Assembly (NCBI RefSeq): GCF_021729035.1
Contig: NZ_JAJSAP010000008.1
Coordinates: forward strand, 1-64,000
DNA length: 64,000 bases
Reading direction: 5' to 3'
Source: Microbulbifer sediminum
GTDB lineage: Bacteria > Pseudomonadota > Gammaproteobacteria > Pseudomonadales > Cellvibrionaceae
Shown one piece after another: positions 16,042 through 25,405 of the stretch (position 1 is the first letter of the stretch; each line of letters begins with the position of its first letter). The notes under the pieces were generated by a model. The model had not been told where the DNA came from, ran no database searches, and was given only the letters and a program-made list of their open reading frames with translations. The position numbers were made by a program, and so were the translations under genes.

Positions 16042-17073
16042 ATGATCGCGCGTATTTTCTGCCGTCTTTCCACCGCCGCGGTGGCCCTCGGCGTTGCCAT
16101 GGGTAGCGCTGCCGCCGAGCAGGTCAATATTTACTCTTACCGCCAGCCATTCCTGATCGAACCGGTACTGGATAAATTCACCGAAGAGACCGGTATCGAA
16201 ACCCGCGTGGTATACGCCAGCAAGGGCCTGAACGAGCGCCTGCAGCGGGAGGGGCGCAACAGCCCCGCGGACCTGGTGCTGACCTCCAATACCAGCAACC
16301 TGATGGAACTGGTGGATAAGGGGCTTACCCAGGCAGTGGATTCGGAAGTGCTGGAAGAGAATATCCCGTCCCAGTTCCGCGATCCCGAAGACCACTGGTT
16401 CGGGCTGACCACGCGGGCCCGCCTGATCTACGCTTCCAAGGACCGGGTCGAGCCCGGTGAAATCACCCGCTACGAGGAACTGGCAGACCCGAAGTGGAAA
16501 GGTCGCATCTGCACGCGCAGTGGCAAGCATCCGTACAACCTGTCGCTGTTCGCTTCCATGATCGCCCATCACGGCGAGGAGGAGACCAAACAGTGGCTGG
16601 AAGGGCTCAAGGCCAACCTGGCCCGCAAGCCGCAGGGCAATGATCGCGCCCAGGTGAAGGCAATCAGCGAGGGGGTCTGCGACCTGTCGCTGGGCAACAG
16701 CTACTACTTCGGCAAGATGATCACCAACAAGGAAGAGCCGGAGCAGATTGGCTGGGCCAAGTCCGTCAACCTGGTATTCCCCAATCAGGAGGATCGCGGC
16801 ACGCATATGTTTATCTCCGGTGCGGCGCTTACCAAGCATGCGCCGAACCGGGAAAATGCGGTGAAACTGCTCGAGTTCCTGTCCGGTGAGCAGGCGCAGT
16901 ACCTGTACGCAGAGAAGAACTTCGAGTTCCCGGTGCGCCCGGGTACGCCGCGTTCTGACCTGATCAATCAATATATGGGCGAGTTCAAGGAAGACGATAT
17001 CAGCCTGACTGAAATCGGTTCCCATGTGCCCACGGCCTCCCGGCTGGTGGACGAGGTCGGTTTCGACTTCTGA
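16042..17073 (+). CDS. fbpA: Ferric iron ABC transporter, periplasmic binding protein
   Basis: 343 residues. The ATG at 16042 follows AAAGGGA; the signal peptide ends SAAA-EQ. The mature protein begins VNIYSYRQPF, as in FbpA/FutA/AfuA proteins. The paired iron-binding tyrosines appear in LGNSYYFGKM, with a further tyrosine near YSYRQ. It captures ferric iron in the periplasm for the permease encoded next. A Fur box lies upstream and an intrinsic terminator separates it from the permease gene. Confidence 0.92.
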   Translation: MIARIFCRLSTAAVALGVAMGSAAAEQVNIYSYRQPFLIEPVLDKFTEETGIETRVVYASKGLNERLQREGRNSPADLVLTSNTSNLMELVDKGLTQAVDSEVLEENIPSQFRDPEDHWFGLTTRARLIYASKDRVEPGEITRYEELADPKWKGRICTRSGKHPYNLSLFASMIAHHGEEETKQWLEGLKANLARKPQGNDRAQVKAISEGVCDLSLGNSYYFGKMITNKEEPEQIGWAKSVNLVFPNQEDRGTHMFISGAALTKHAPNRENAVKLLEFLSGEQAQYLYAEKNFEFPVRPGTPRSDLINQYMGEFKEDDISLTEIGSHVPTASRLVDEVGFDF

Positions 17074-17139
17074 TCCTGAATCCCTTTTGAATGTCACGCC
17101 GGTCTGCGGACCGGGTTTATACACTGGCAGATGATGGAA

Positions 17140-17166
17140 GCGCGGCCCGGGCGGGCCGCGCTTTTT
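17140..17166 (+). terminator. Intrinsic terminator between fbpA and fbpB
   Basis: A perfect 9-bp stem, GCGCGGCCC / GGGCCGCGC around a GGGC loop, is followed by five Ts. The T-tract ends only four bases before the fbpB ATG. Partial termination here would yield more binding protein than permease. Confidence 0.85.
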
Positions 17167-17170
17167 GCGT

Positions 17171-18880
17171 ATGGTGAACGTGCAGGAAAAGTTTCCCGCG
17201 GCCGGTGCGGATACCTCGGCTCGCCTGTGGTTGATCCTCGTGGCTGCGGTATCGCTGTTGGTGGCGCTGCCGGTGCTGGCAATTTTCTGGCTGGCATTTT
17301 TCCCCGAGGAAAATATCTGGCCGCACCTGCTGGAGACCGTCTTTTTCCACTATGTGTCCGAGACCCTGGTGCTCGCTGCCGGAGTGGGGTTTTTTACCCT
17401 GGTGACCGGGGTGGGGGCCGCCTGGCTGGTGACTATGTGCCGGTTTCCGGGCCGAGGCCTGTTCGAGTGGGCGCTGTTATTGCCCTTTGCCGTGCCGGCC
17501 TACGTCATTGCCTATGTTTATACCGACCTGCTGGAGTTCGCCGGCCCGGTGCAGGGGGCACTGCGGGACTGGTTCGGCTGGCAGACGGCCAGGGACTATT
17601 GGTTCCCGGAAATCCGCAGCATGGGCGGCGCTATCGCGATGCTGTCGCTGGTGCTGTATCCCTACGTCTACATGCTCTCGCGGGCCGCGTTCCTGGAGCA
17701 GTGCGGTAGTATCCGCGCGGCCAGTCGCGCGCTGGGTTGTTCTCCCTGGCAGAGTTTTCGCAGGGTATCACTGCCCATGGCCCGACCGGCGATCGCCGTA
17801 GGCCTGTCTCTGGTGTTGATGGAAACCCTCAATGACTTCGGCACGGTGGATTTCTTCGCCGTACGCACGCTGAGTGTCGGCATCTACGATACCTGGCTGA
17901 GTCGAGGCAACCTGGGTGGTGCGGCACAAATCGCCTGCAGCACACTGGTGTTTGTCGTCTTGCTGATCTCACTGGAAAGGCTCGGCCGGGCACGGCAGCG
18001 CCACTACGTGCAATCTACCGGGCGCACCGAGGAGGCCTACCAATTGCGCGGTGGCCGCGCCTGGCTGGCCAGCGGTTTCTGCCTGCTGGTGCTGGCCGGC
18101 GGTTTCGGGGTGCCCTTGCTGGTGCTGGGCAGTTATGCCCTGGGGAATTTTGCCAGTTACTGGACGGACGATTTTATCGGTATCGCCCGCAACAGCTTTG
18201 CGCTCTCTTTTGGCGCCGCGGCCTGCACCGCATTGCTGGGATTGTTACTGGCCTACGGCAAGCGCCTTTTCCCCACCCGCACAGTCAGGGTGCTGGTCGG
18301 GTTTGCCCGACTCGGCTACGCCATGCCCGGCGCAGTGATGGCAATCGGTGTGCTGATTCCCCTGGGCATTTTTGATAATACCCTGGACGCCTTCATGCGC
18401 AGCCAGTTCGGTATTTCCACCGGCCTGCTATTGAGCGGCACGGTATTCGCGATCCTGTTTGCCTACACCGCGCGCTTCCTGGCGGTTTCGGCCGGGGCAG
18501 CGGAAACCAGCCTGGAAAAGGTGACTCCCTCGATGGACCGGGCAGCGCGCGCACTTGGGCGGAACAGTTGGCAAACCCTGTGGTATGTACACCTGCCGCT
18601 GATACGCGCCGGGTTGCTGAGCGGGGCACTGGTGGTATTCGTGGACTGCATGAAGGAATTGCCGGCGACGCTGCTGCTACGCCCCTTCGGTTTTGAAACA
18701 CTGGCCACTTACGTTTACCAATTTGCGTCCGACGAAATGCTGGAGCGCTCGGCATTGGGCGCCCTGATGATCGTGCTGGTGGGGCTTTTGCCGGTTATCC
18801 TGCTGAGTCGCTCCATGGGGCGGGCGCACCGGGGTGACGGAGCCGAATTGCTGCGCGAAACCGAGGCCCCGGCCCTGTAA
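17171..18880 (+). CDS. fbpB: Ferric iron ABC transporter, fused permease
   Basis: 569 residues with two homologous permease halves of about six helices each. Each half has the EAA loop that contacts the ATPase: RAASRALGCSPWQSFRRV near residue 182 and RAARALGRNSWQTLWYV near residue 456. This is the usual FbpB/AfuB layout. I use the ATG at 17171; no clear ribosome-binding site precedes it, because an intrinsic terminator fills that space. It ends facing fbpC, which is on the other strand. Confidence 0.9.
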   Translation: MVNVQEKFPAAGADTSARLWLILVAAVSLLVALPVLAIFWLAFFPEENIWPHLLETVFFHYVSETLVLAAGVGFFTLVTGVGAAWLVTMCRFPGRGLFEWALLLPFAVPAYVIAYVYTDLLEFAGPVQGALRDWFGWQTARDYWFPEIRSMGGAIAMLSLVLYPYVYMLSRAAFLEQCGSIRAASRALGCSPWQSFRRVSLPMARPAIAVGLSLVLMETLNDFGTVDFFAVRTLSVGIYDTWLSRGNLGGAAQIACSTLVFVVLLISLERLGRARQRHYVQSTGRTEEAYQLRGGRAWLASGFCLLVLAGGFGVPLLVLGSYALGNFASYWTDDFIGIARNSFALSFGAAACTALLGLLLAYGKRLFPTRTVRVLVGFARLGYAMPGAVMAIGVLIPLGIFDNTLDAFMRSQFGISTGLLLSGTVFAILFAYTARFLAVSAGAAETSLEKVTPSMDRAARALGRNSWQTLWYVHLPLIRAGLLSGALVVFVDCMKELPATLLLRPFGFETLATYVYQFASDEMLERSALGALMIVLVGLLPVILLSRSMGRAHRGDGAELLRETEAPAL

Positions 18881-18904
18881 CCGGGCCTGGGCCCGGCGGG
18901 GCAA

Positions 18905-19951
18905 TCAGAGCCTGTCCCGGGCAAATACCAGCGGCGTCTCCATGCGCAGCGGGATTTCCTGCCCCGGCCCGATATCGACTGGACTGTCGAGGCTGGCTTC
19001 GATGGTCCGCCCACCGGGCAGCCGGAAGCGATACAGGGCGCTGTCGCCGAGAAAGTGTTTCTCCACCACCTGTACCGTGACCGCGCGGTGATGCTCGCCG
19101 GCCACCAGGTCGCCGTTCCGTACGAAAATATCCACGTGGGTCCCGGTGGGGCTGCCGGTATCCGCGATTTCCACCTGTCCGAGTTCGGTATCGACCAGGC
19201 CCGGTTGCACGACCTTCCCCTCCAGCAGGTTGCCCTCGCCAACGATACGGGCCACCCCGGTAGAGGCGGGGTATCGGTAGACAGTTTCCGGCGTGTCCCA
19301 CTGTTGCAGGTGCCCGTGGGTGATCACGCCGATACGATCGCCGGCGATAAAGGCCTCGCTACGATCGTGGGTGACTATCAGGGCCGAGGTGCCTGTTTCA
19401 CGCAGGATGTGCCGCACCTCTCCGGCGAGACTGCGGCGCAACTCGGTATCCAGGTTGGAAAACGGCTCGTCCATCAGCAGCAGCCGCGGGCGCGGCGCCA
19501 GGGCACGGGCCAGGGCGACCCGCTGCTGCTGGCCGCCGGAGAGCTGGTGGGGGTAATGGCCGGCGTACTGGTGCAGGCGCACCAGCTCCAGCATTTCCTC
19601 CACGCGGGCCTGCTGTTCCGCGCGCGGGATCCCGGCCAGGCCAAAGGCGAGGTTCTGCGCAACAGAGAGATGGGGGAAGAGAGCGTAGTCCTGGAATACC
19701 ACCCCGATCTGCCGTTTTTCCGGTGGCAGCGCCGCGGCGGGTGTAGAGATAACCTCACCGTCCAGCGAGATGCTGCCGCGGAAGATCGGCTGGAAACCGG
19801 CAATGGCGTGCAGCAGTGTGGTCTTGCCACAGCCGCTGGGACCCAGCAGGCAGCCGATCTCGCCCTGCTGCAGGGTGAGGGCAACGGATTCCAGGATCAC
19901 CCGGGAGCCATAGCGGCATTCCAGGTCGGAAATTTGTAATAGGGGCTGCAC
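18905..19951 (-). CDS. fbpC: Ferric iron ABC transporter, ATP-binding protein
   Basis: 348 residues. Walker A GPSGCGKTT (about 37-45), Q-loop VVFQDYALFP, ABC signature LSGGQQQR (~138), Walker B LLLMDEP and the switch His in IVTHDRSEA. The extra C-terminal domain (from about residue 240) is the regulatory OB-like TOBE region of the FbpC/PotA group. It energises the FbpAB system but is transcribed from the opposite strand, convergent with fbpB and separated by about 24 bp. It therefore needs its own promoter. Confidence 0.88.
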   Translation of the reverse strand: MQPLLQISDLECRYGSRVILESVALTLQQGEIGCLLGPSGCGKTTLLHAIAGFQPIFRGSISLDGEVISTPAAALPPEKRQIGVVFQDYALFPHLSVAQNLAFGLAGIPRAEQQARVEEMLELVRLHQYAGHYPHQLSGGQQQRVALARALAPRPRLLLMDEPFSNLDTELRRSLAGEVRHILRETGTSALIVTHDRSEAFIAGDRIGVITHGHLQQWDTPETVYRYPASTGVARIVGEGNLLEGKVVQPGLVDTELGQVEIADTGSPTGTHVDIFVRNGDLVAGEHHRAVTVQVVEKHFLGDSALYRFRLPGGRTIEASLDSPVDIGPGQEIPLRMETPLVFARDRL

Positions 19952-20003
19952 GCTGGTCCTTAACTCAATCTGGTAACGCGGTCTTTATTTCTATTATCGG
20001 CAC

Positions 20004-21275
20004 TCAGCCTTCTGCAGCGAGTACTTCCACCATCGCCGTGGTCAGCTGGCTGAGTTCCTCCGGATTAATAATATACGGGGGCATGGCGTACACCATACGG
20101 CCGAAGGGGCGCAGCCATACACCGCGCTCAATCAGTGCTTCCTGGACCCGTTTCATGTCTACCGGCTCGTGCATTTCAACCACGCCGATGGCGCCGAGGC
20201 TGCGTACATCCCGAACCGCAGGGCTGTCCGCGAGGGGCGCCAGCTCCTCGCGCAGCTGGCCCTCGATCGCGTTGACACGCTCCCGCCACGGACCCGCCAG
20301 CAGCAGGTCGATGCTGGCGTTGGAGACGGCACAGGCGAGCGGGTTGCCCATGAACGTTGGCCCATGCATGAACACTCCCGCCTCACCGCGACAGATTCCC
20401 TCGGCCACCCGGTCCGTGCACAGGGTGGCGGCCAGGGTCATGGTGCCGCCGGTGAGTGCCTTGCCCAGGGTCAGGATATCCGGGCTGATACCGGCGTGCT
20501 CGCATGCAAACAGTTTGCCACTGCGCCCGAAGCCGGTGGCGATCTCGTCGGCGATCAGCAGCAGGTCGAACTCGTCGCAGAGCGCCCGTGCGCGCCTCAG
20601 GTATTCCGGCGAATAGAACCGCATCCCGCCGGCCCCCTGGACGATGGGCTCCAGGATCAGTGCCGCCAGCTGGTTGTGGTTTTCCTCGATTACCTGCCGC
20701 AGCTCGGCAATATCTTCGTCGCCGCAGGGTTGGTCGAACCCTGGCCGCGGTGCCGGGGCGAACAGGTGCTGCGTCAGGTGGCTGGCAAACAGGTGGTGCA
20801 TACCGGTAACCGGGTCGCAGGTGGCCATGGCACCGAAGGTGTCGCCGTGATAGCCATTGCGTAGGGCTAGCAGCCGGTTCTTTTCGCTCTTGCCCTGTGA
20901 TTGCCAGTACTGCAGGGCCATCTTGATGGAGACTTCCACTGATACCGAACCGGAATCGGCGAGGAATACCCGCTGTAGCGGTGCCGGGGTGATGTCCACC
21001 AGCTTGCGAGAGAGCTCGATCGCCGGCTCGTGGGTGAGGCCCCCGAACATGACATGTGACATTTTCTCCATCTGCTCGCGCGCGGCCCGGTTGAGCTCCG
21101 GCACGTTGTAGCCGTGCAGGGCGCACCACCAGGACGACATGCCGTCGATCAGGCCGCGGCCGTCCTCAAGGAAGAAGCGCACACCCTCGGCGCGGGCCAC
21201 CGGGTATACGGGCGGCGGGTCGATCAGGGAGGAGTAGGGATGCCAGATGTGTTTGCGATCGAAATCGAGGTCCAT
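20004..21275 (-). CDS. bioA: Adenosylmethionine-8-amino-7-oxononanoate aminotransferase BioA
   Basis: 423 residues from MDLDFDRKHIWHPYSS, the standard BioA start; upstream codons in the same frame are not used. BioA makes 7,8-diaminononanoate for biotin, using S-adenosylmethionine as amino donor. Diagnostic residues are SSWWCALHGYN near the start, GGLTHEP, DEIATGFGRSG, and the PLP lysine in LGKALTGG. The rest of the biotin operon is not in the window. The ribosome-binding site is weak. Confidence 0.95.
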   Translation of the reverse strand: MDLDFDRKHIWHPYSSLIDPPPVYPVARAEGVRFFLEDGRGLIDGMSSWWCALHGYNVPELNRAAREQMEKMSHVMFGGLTHEPAIELSRKLVDITPAPLQRVFLADSGSVSVEVSIKMALQYWQSQGKSEKNRLLALRNGYHGDTFGAMATCDPVTGMHHLFASHLTQHLFAPAPRPGFDQPCGDEDIAELRQVIEENHNQLAALILEPIVQGAGGMRFYSPEYLRRARALCDEFDLLLIADEIATGFGRSGKLFACEHAGISPDILTLGKALTGGTMTLAATLCTDRVAEGICRGEAGVFMHGPTFMGNPLACAVSNASIDLLLAGPWRERVNAIEGQLREELAPLADSPAVRDVRSLGAIGVVEMHEPVDMKRVQEALIERGVWLRPFGRMVYAMPPYIINPEELSQLTTAMVEVLAAEG

Positions 21276-21364
21276 ACAGAAAGGTTTTTGTTGCGGTGAG
21301 TGACAGCCCCGCGGCGCGGGGCTGGGGAAAGGCGACATTGTACCTTTTGCGGGACCGGATTTAA

Positions 21365-23830
21365 TCAGGCCAGTTCCCGCAGTACTTTCAGTGGCGGCTG
21401 GCTGACCGAGCTGCGGCAGGCCAGGGTGCCGGCGATACCCACCAGCAGGGCGCCGGCAACGGGGCCCGCAAGCCACAACAGCGGATGCAGGCTGAACGGC
21501 AGCTCGAATACCCGCATTGCCAGTATCGCCAGCGTCGCCTCGGCGCCGATGGCGGCCAGCAGCCCGGCGGCAATGCCGAGGAGGCCGAATTCGATCACCA
21601 GGCTCTTGAGCAGCAGTCCCCGGCGGCCACCCAGGGTGCGGATGATCGCCGCCTCCTGCAGGCGTTCGGCGATACTGGAGCGCACGCCGGAAACCAGCAC
21701 CAGTACGCCTGCCACCAGCATCAGAGCCATTACTGACTCGATCGCCAGGGATACCTGGCCAATGGTGTCGCGGATGCGCTCGATGATCTTGTCCAGCTCG
21801 ATCAGGCTGACACTCGGGTAGTTGCGCACCAGCTCGTTGACCAGCAGCTTCTGGTCCGCCGGCAGGTAGAAGCTGGTGATATAGGTAGCCGGGAAGTCGT
21901 CCAGGGTACCGGGGGCAAACAGCATGTAGAAATTGGGCCGCATACTGTTCCAGTCGAGTGAGCGCAGGCTGGCAACGTGGGTCTCGATCTCGAGCCCGCC
22001 GATGGAGAAACGCAGCTTGTCTCCCAGGGCCAGGTTCAGGCGCGCCGCCAGTTCGACTTCGACCGAGACGCCCTCATCCGCCTTGTCCCACCAATTGCCG
22101 GCAACGATACGATTGTCCGGCGCCAGGTTGTCGGTCCAGCTCAGGTTGAGTTCGCGTCGCAGGGCGCCTGCCTGCTCCTCGCGCTCCTTAGCGGGGATGT
22201 CGTTGATGGCCACCAGGCGACCACGGACCATGGGGTAGATTTCCGTGGCCGCGATACCGTTGTTGTCCAGGAACCCCCGCAGTCGCCCGACATCATGGGG
22301 GGCGATGTTGAACAGGAAATGGTTGGGGGCATTTTCCGGCAGCTGCATGCGCCATTCTTCAATGAGCGTGGTGCGGGCGAAGACCAGTGCCAGCATTGCC
22401 AGCAGGCCGGTACCGAAGGCAGCGATCAGGAGGGTATTGAAGGCCGCGCGGCGCTGCAGGCTGCCCAGGGCGATGCGCCAGGCACCGCCAAGGGAGGCCA
22501 GTTGGCCGCGCACCAGTAGTCGATTGACCAGCGCGCTGCCGCCTACCAGCAGCGCCATGCCGGCAAACAGGGCCAGGGTGATGGGCAGGCTGCCCGATAA
22601 CCACCAGATCAGCAGGAGCATGCTGGCGGGCCCCATGACCAGGCCCAGCCACTCGCGGCGATCCGGGTTGCTCCAGTCCCGGCGCAGGGTTTGCATCGGG
22701 TCGGTGCGGGCCAGCCGGAACAGGGGCGGCAGGGCAAAACCGAAGGCGCAGGCAAAGCCGGTGGCCAGCCCCACGAGCAGCGGGCTCCAGCTGCTGGGTG
22801 GCGGGTCCACCGGGAAGAAATCCGACATCAGGGTGACCGCCTGGGCCTGGACCAGGCTGCCGATCAGCAGGCCGACAGCGGTGGCACACAGGGCCAGTGC
22901 CACCAGCTGGCCGATGTAAATCTGCAGTACCTTGCCACGGCCTGCGCCCAGGCTTTTCATTACCGCCACGTAGGCGGTGTGGCGCAGGCTGTAGCGGCGT
23001 GCCGCCAGGCCTACGGCGACACTGGCCAGCAACACGGCCAGGCTGCCGGCCAAGAACAGGAAGCTCTCGGCCCGGTCCAGCGCAGAGGCGACCCGGGGCT
23101 GCCCCTCGCGCAGGTCGATCACCCGCTGGTGTTCGGTCAGGCGTGGCTCCAGCCACTTGAAGTAACTTTCCAGGGCCGCATCGTCGCCGGCAAACAGGTA
23201 GCGATACCGTACGCGGCTGCCGGGCTGGATGATATTAGTGGCGGGGAGGTCGGCGATATTCATCATCACCCGCGCGCCCATGGAAAACAGGTTGTCACTG
23301 CGGTCGGGCTCGTGATCCAGTAACCCGCTCACCAGCAGTTCGGCCTCGCCCACCTGTAGCCGGTCGCCCATCTCCAGTTCCAGTAGTGGCAGCAGCCGCG
23401 GTTCCAGCCATACCTCGCCGGCGCCTGGTCCCCGTGCCACCACCTCCCTCGGTGCTTCCGTGGCGGTGCGCATTTCCAGGTGGCCCACCAGCGGGTATCC
23501 AGCACTCACTGCCTTGATGGCGGCAAACTGGAATTGCTCGCCGGCCGAGAGCATGGAGGCAAAGGACACAGTCTCCGCCCGCTCCAGACCTCGGTCGCGG
23601 GCCTCGTCGATCCACGCGGGATCAACCGGCTTGCTGCTCCGCACAACCCGTTCGGCGGCGAGGAAGGTCTGCGACTGGATATGCATGGCGCGGGTCAGGC
23701 GGTCGCTGAAGTGCGCAATGGCGGTCACACAGGCCACCGCGAGTACCAGGGCGGTGGCAATCAGTGCCAGCTCGCCGCCGCGCCAGTCGCGGCCGAGCAG
23801 TTTCAGGGGCAGGGTGGGAGTCGCGGCCAT
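21365..23830 (-). CDS. ybbP: ABC transporter permease, YbbP-like (FtsX superfamily)
   Basis: 821 residues. An N-terminal helix (LIATALVLAVACVTAIAHF) and a large periplasmic domain precede two FtsX-like four-helix regions (about 250-500 and 690-821), the layout of YbbP. The start overlaps the stop of ybbA by one base. With YbbA it forms an inner-membrane mechanotransmission-type ABC system; in many bacteria the pair lies divergent from tesA, as here. Substrate unknown. Confidence 0.9.
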   Translation of the reverse strand: MAATPTLPLKLLGRDWRGGELALIATALVLAVACVTAIAHFSDRLTRAMHIQSQTFLAAERVVRSSKPVDPAWIDEARDRGLERAETVSFASMLSAGEQFQFAAIKAVSAGYPLVGHLEMRTATEAPREVVARGPGAGEVWLEPRLLPLLELEMGDRLQVGEAELLVSGLLDHEPDRSDNLFSMGARVMMNIADLPATNIIQPGSRVRYRYLFAGDDAALESYFKWLEPRLTEHQRVIDLREGQPRVASALDRAESFLFLAGSLAVLLASVAVGLAARRYSLRHTAYVAVMKSLGAGRGKVLQIYIGQLVALALCATAVGLLIGSLVQAQAVTLMSDFFPVDPPPSSWSPLLVGLATGFACAFGFALPPLFRLARTDPMQTLRRDWSNPDRREWLGLVMGPASMLLLIWWLSGSLPITLALFAGMALLVGGSALVNRLLVRGQLASLGGAWRIALGSLQRRAAFNTLLIAAFGTGLLAMLALVFARTTLIEEWRMQLPENAPNHFLFNIAPHDVGRLRGFLDNNGIAATEIYPMVRGRLVAINDIPAKEREEQAGALRRELNLSWTDNLAPDNRIVAGNWWDKADEGVSVEVELAARLNLALGDKLRFSIGGLEIETHVASLRSLDWNSMRPNFYMLFAPGTLDDFPATYITSFYLPADQKLLVNELVRNYPSVSLIELDKIIERIRDTIGQVSLAIESVMALMLVAGVLVLVSGVRSSIAERLQEAAIIRTLGGRRGLLLKSLVIEFGLLGIAAGLLAAIGAEATLAILAMRVFELPFSLHPLLWLAGPVAGALLVGIAGTLACRSSVSQPPLKVLRELA

Positions 23831-24555
23831 CAGGCGGATACCTCCGACAGGTTGCCCCCGTCCCGGGGCAGGATGTCGGCGGACTGGATTTCACCGGCTG
23901 CCATGCGCAGATGCGCCTGGCAGCGTTCCGCCAGGCGCTGCTCGTGGGTCACCAGCACCAGGGTGGTGGCGGACTCGGCGTTGAGCTGGAACAGGAGGTC
24001 GATTACTTTTTCGCCGTTGCCCGCATCCAGGCTGCCGGTTGGCTCATCGGCAAACAGGATGCCGTCATTGCCGGAGAAGCTGGCAAACGCACGGGCGATG
24101 GCCACCCGCTGCTGTTCCCCGCCGGACAGTTGCCGGGGGTAGTGCCCCAGGCGGTGTTCCAGGCCGACCCGGGCGAGGAATTCCGCGGCGCGCCCGGCGG
24201 CATTGCGATCCCCGCGCAGCTCACTGGGCAACATCACATTCTCCTGCGCGGTCAGGCCGGGCAGCAGCTGGAATGTCTGGAACACAAAGCCCACGCAGCG
24301 GGCCCGCACCGCTGCCCGCTGCTCTTCGTCCATGGCGGTGATCTCATCGCCCGCCAGCCAGATCCGGCCCTCGGTGGGACGATCGAGGCCTGCCAGCAAT
24401 CCCAGCAGTGTGGATTTGCCGGAGCCGGACGCGCCGGTAATGGCGAGGCTCTCGCCGCGGGCCAACTGCAGGGAAATATTATTTAATAGGGTCAGCGGGC
24501 CCTCACTGGTGGCTACCCGGTGGTAGAGGTTTTCGGCCCTCAACATTGCGGACAT
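23830..24555 (-). CDS. ybbA: ABC transporter ATPase, YbbA-like (LolD group)
   Basis: 241 residues. Walker A GASGSGKST, Q-loop FVFQTFQLLP, signature LSGGEQQR and Walker B ILFADEPTGSLD, the last typical of the LolD/MacB/YbbA branch that drives FtsX-type permeases. It overlaps ybbP. Its start is 79 bp from the divergent tesA ATG. Confidence 0.92.
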   Translation of the reverse strand: MSAMLRAENLYHRVATSEGPLTLLNNISLQLARGESLAITGASGSGKSTLLGLLAGLDRPTEGRIWLAGDEITAMDEEQRAAVRARCVGFVFQTFQLLPGLTAQENVMLPSELRGDRNAAGRAAEFLARVGLEHRLGHYPRQLSGGEQQRVAIARAFASFSGNDGILFADEPTGSLDAGNGEKVIDLLFQLNAESATTLVLVTHEQRLAERCQAHLRMAAGEIQSADILPRDGGNLSEVSA

Positions 24556-24634
24556 GAGACTTCCTTAACCTTGCTTACTGTCTGGGATACAGGGATTCTT
24601 GTCGGTATACGATCAAAGCAGTGGAGAGTATGAC

Positions 24635-25309
24635 ATGACGACAGATTTTTTCCGGCGGGGGTTCAGGCAGCTCGGCGTGTGCCTGCTTCTGCTGGTCCCG
24701 TTGGGTCAGCTGGAGGCCAGTGCGGCGGACAAGCTGCTGGTGCTGGGCGATAGTGTCAGCGCGGCCTATGGTATGGACGAATCCCAGGGCTGGGTGCAGC
24801 TCCTGCGCGATCGACTGCAGGAAGAGGGCAAGGATGTGGAAGTGGTCAACGCCAGTGTCAGCGGCGAGACCACTTCCGGGGGCCTGGCACGCCTGCCCAG
24901 GCTGCTGCAGGAGCACAGGCCCAGTTGGCTGATTGTGGAACTGGGGGGGAACGATGGCTTGCGCGGTTACCCCCCACGGTCGCTGCAGAATAACCTGCAA
25001 CGCATGGTGCAGATGGCGCGGGAAGAGGGCGCCGGCGTGCTGCTGCTGGGCATGCGCATGCCGCCGAATTACGGTGCCGCCTACACGGATGCCTTTGCCG
25101 CGGTTTACCCCGAAGTGGCGAGAGCGGAGCAGGTCTCGCTGGTCCCGTTTTTCCTCGAGCCCGTGGCTCTGGAGGATGGGGGCATGCAGACCGATGGCAT
25201 TCACCCGACGGCAGAGGCGCAGCCGGCGTTGCTGGATCATGTCTGGCCCTGCGTGGAGTCGCTGATTGAAGCCGAAACCGGTGAGTCAGAGAAACTGTGC
25301 AAGCCCTGA
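24635..25309 (+). CDS. tesA: Periplasmic SGNH esterase / thioesterase I / lysophospholipase L1
   Basis: 224 residues from ATG 24635 with a signal peptide ending SAA-DK. All SGNH blocks are present: LGDSVSAAYG (nucleophile Ser), the block II Gly in VSGETT, LGGNDGLRG (Asn) and DGIHPTAEAQ (Asp and His). TesA hydrolyses acyl thioesters and small esters in the periplasm. Its position opposite ybbA-ybbP matches E. coli and Pseudomonas. Confidence 0.93.
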   Translation: MTTDFFRRGFRQLGVCLLLLVPLGQLEASAADKLLVLGDSVSAAYGMDESQGWVQLLRDRLQEEGKDVEVVNASVSGETTSGGLARLPRLLQEHRPSWLIVELGGNDGLRGYPPRSLQNNLQRMVQMAREEGAGVLLLGMRMPPNYGAAYTDAFAAVYPEVARAEQVSLVPFFLEPVALEDGGMQTDGIHPTAEAQPALLDHVWPCVESLIEAETGESEKLCKP

Positions 25310-25405
25310 GCGAAATGCGTACAATCGCGGCCTGATTGGGCCCGGAGGGGCGCACGTGATCGAACCCGGTGCCAGGGGCACCGCAGCTGTTGTCAGGGTA
25401 ACACC

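Noticed and set aside
15397..17124. A 575-codon open frame on the minus strand across fbpA
   Set aside because: Only its last 157 codons form a plausible lipoprotein with a lipobox and ribosome-binding site. The rest is antisense to the well-supported fbpA gene.
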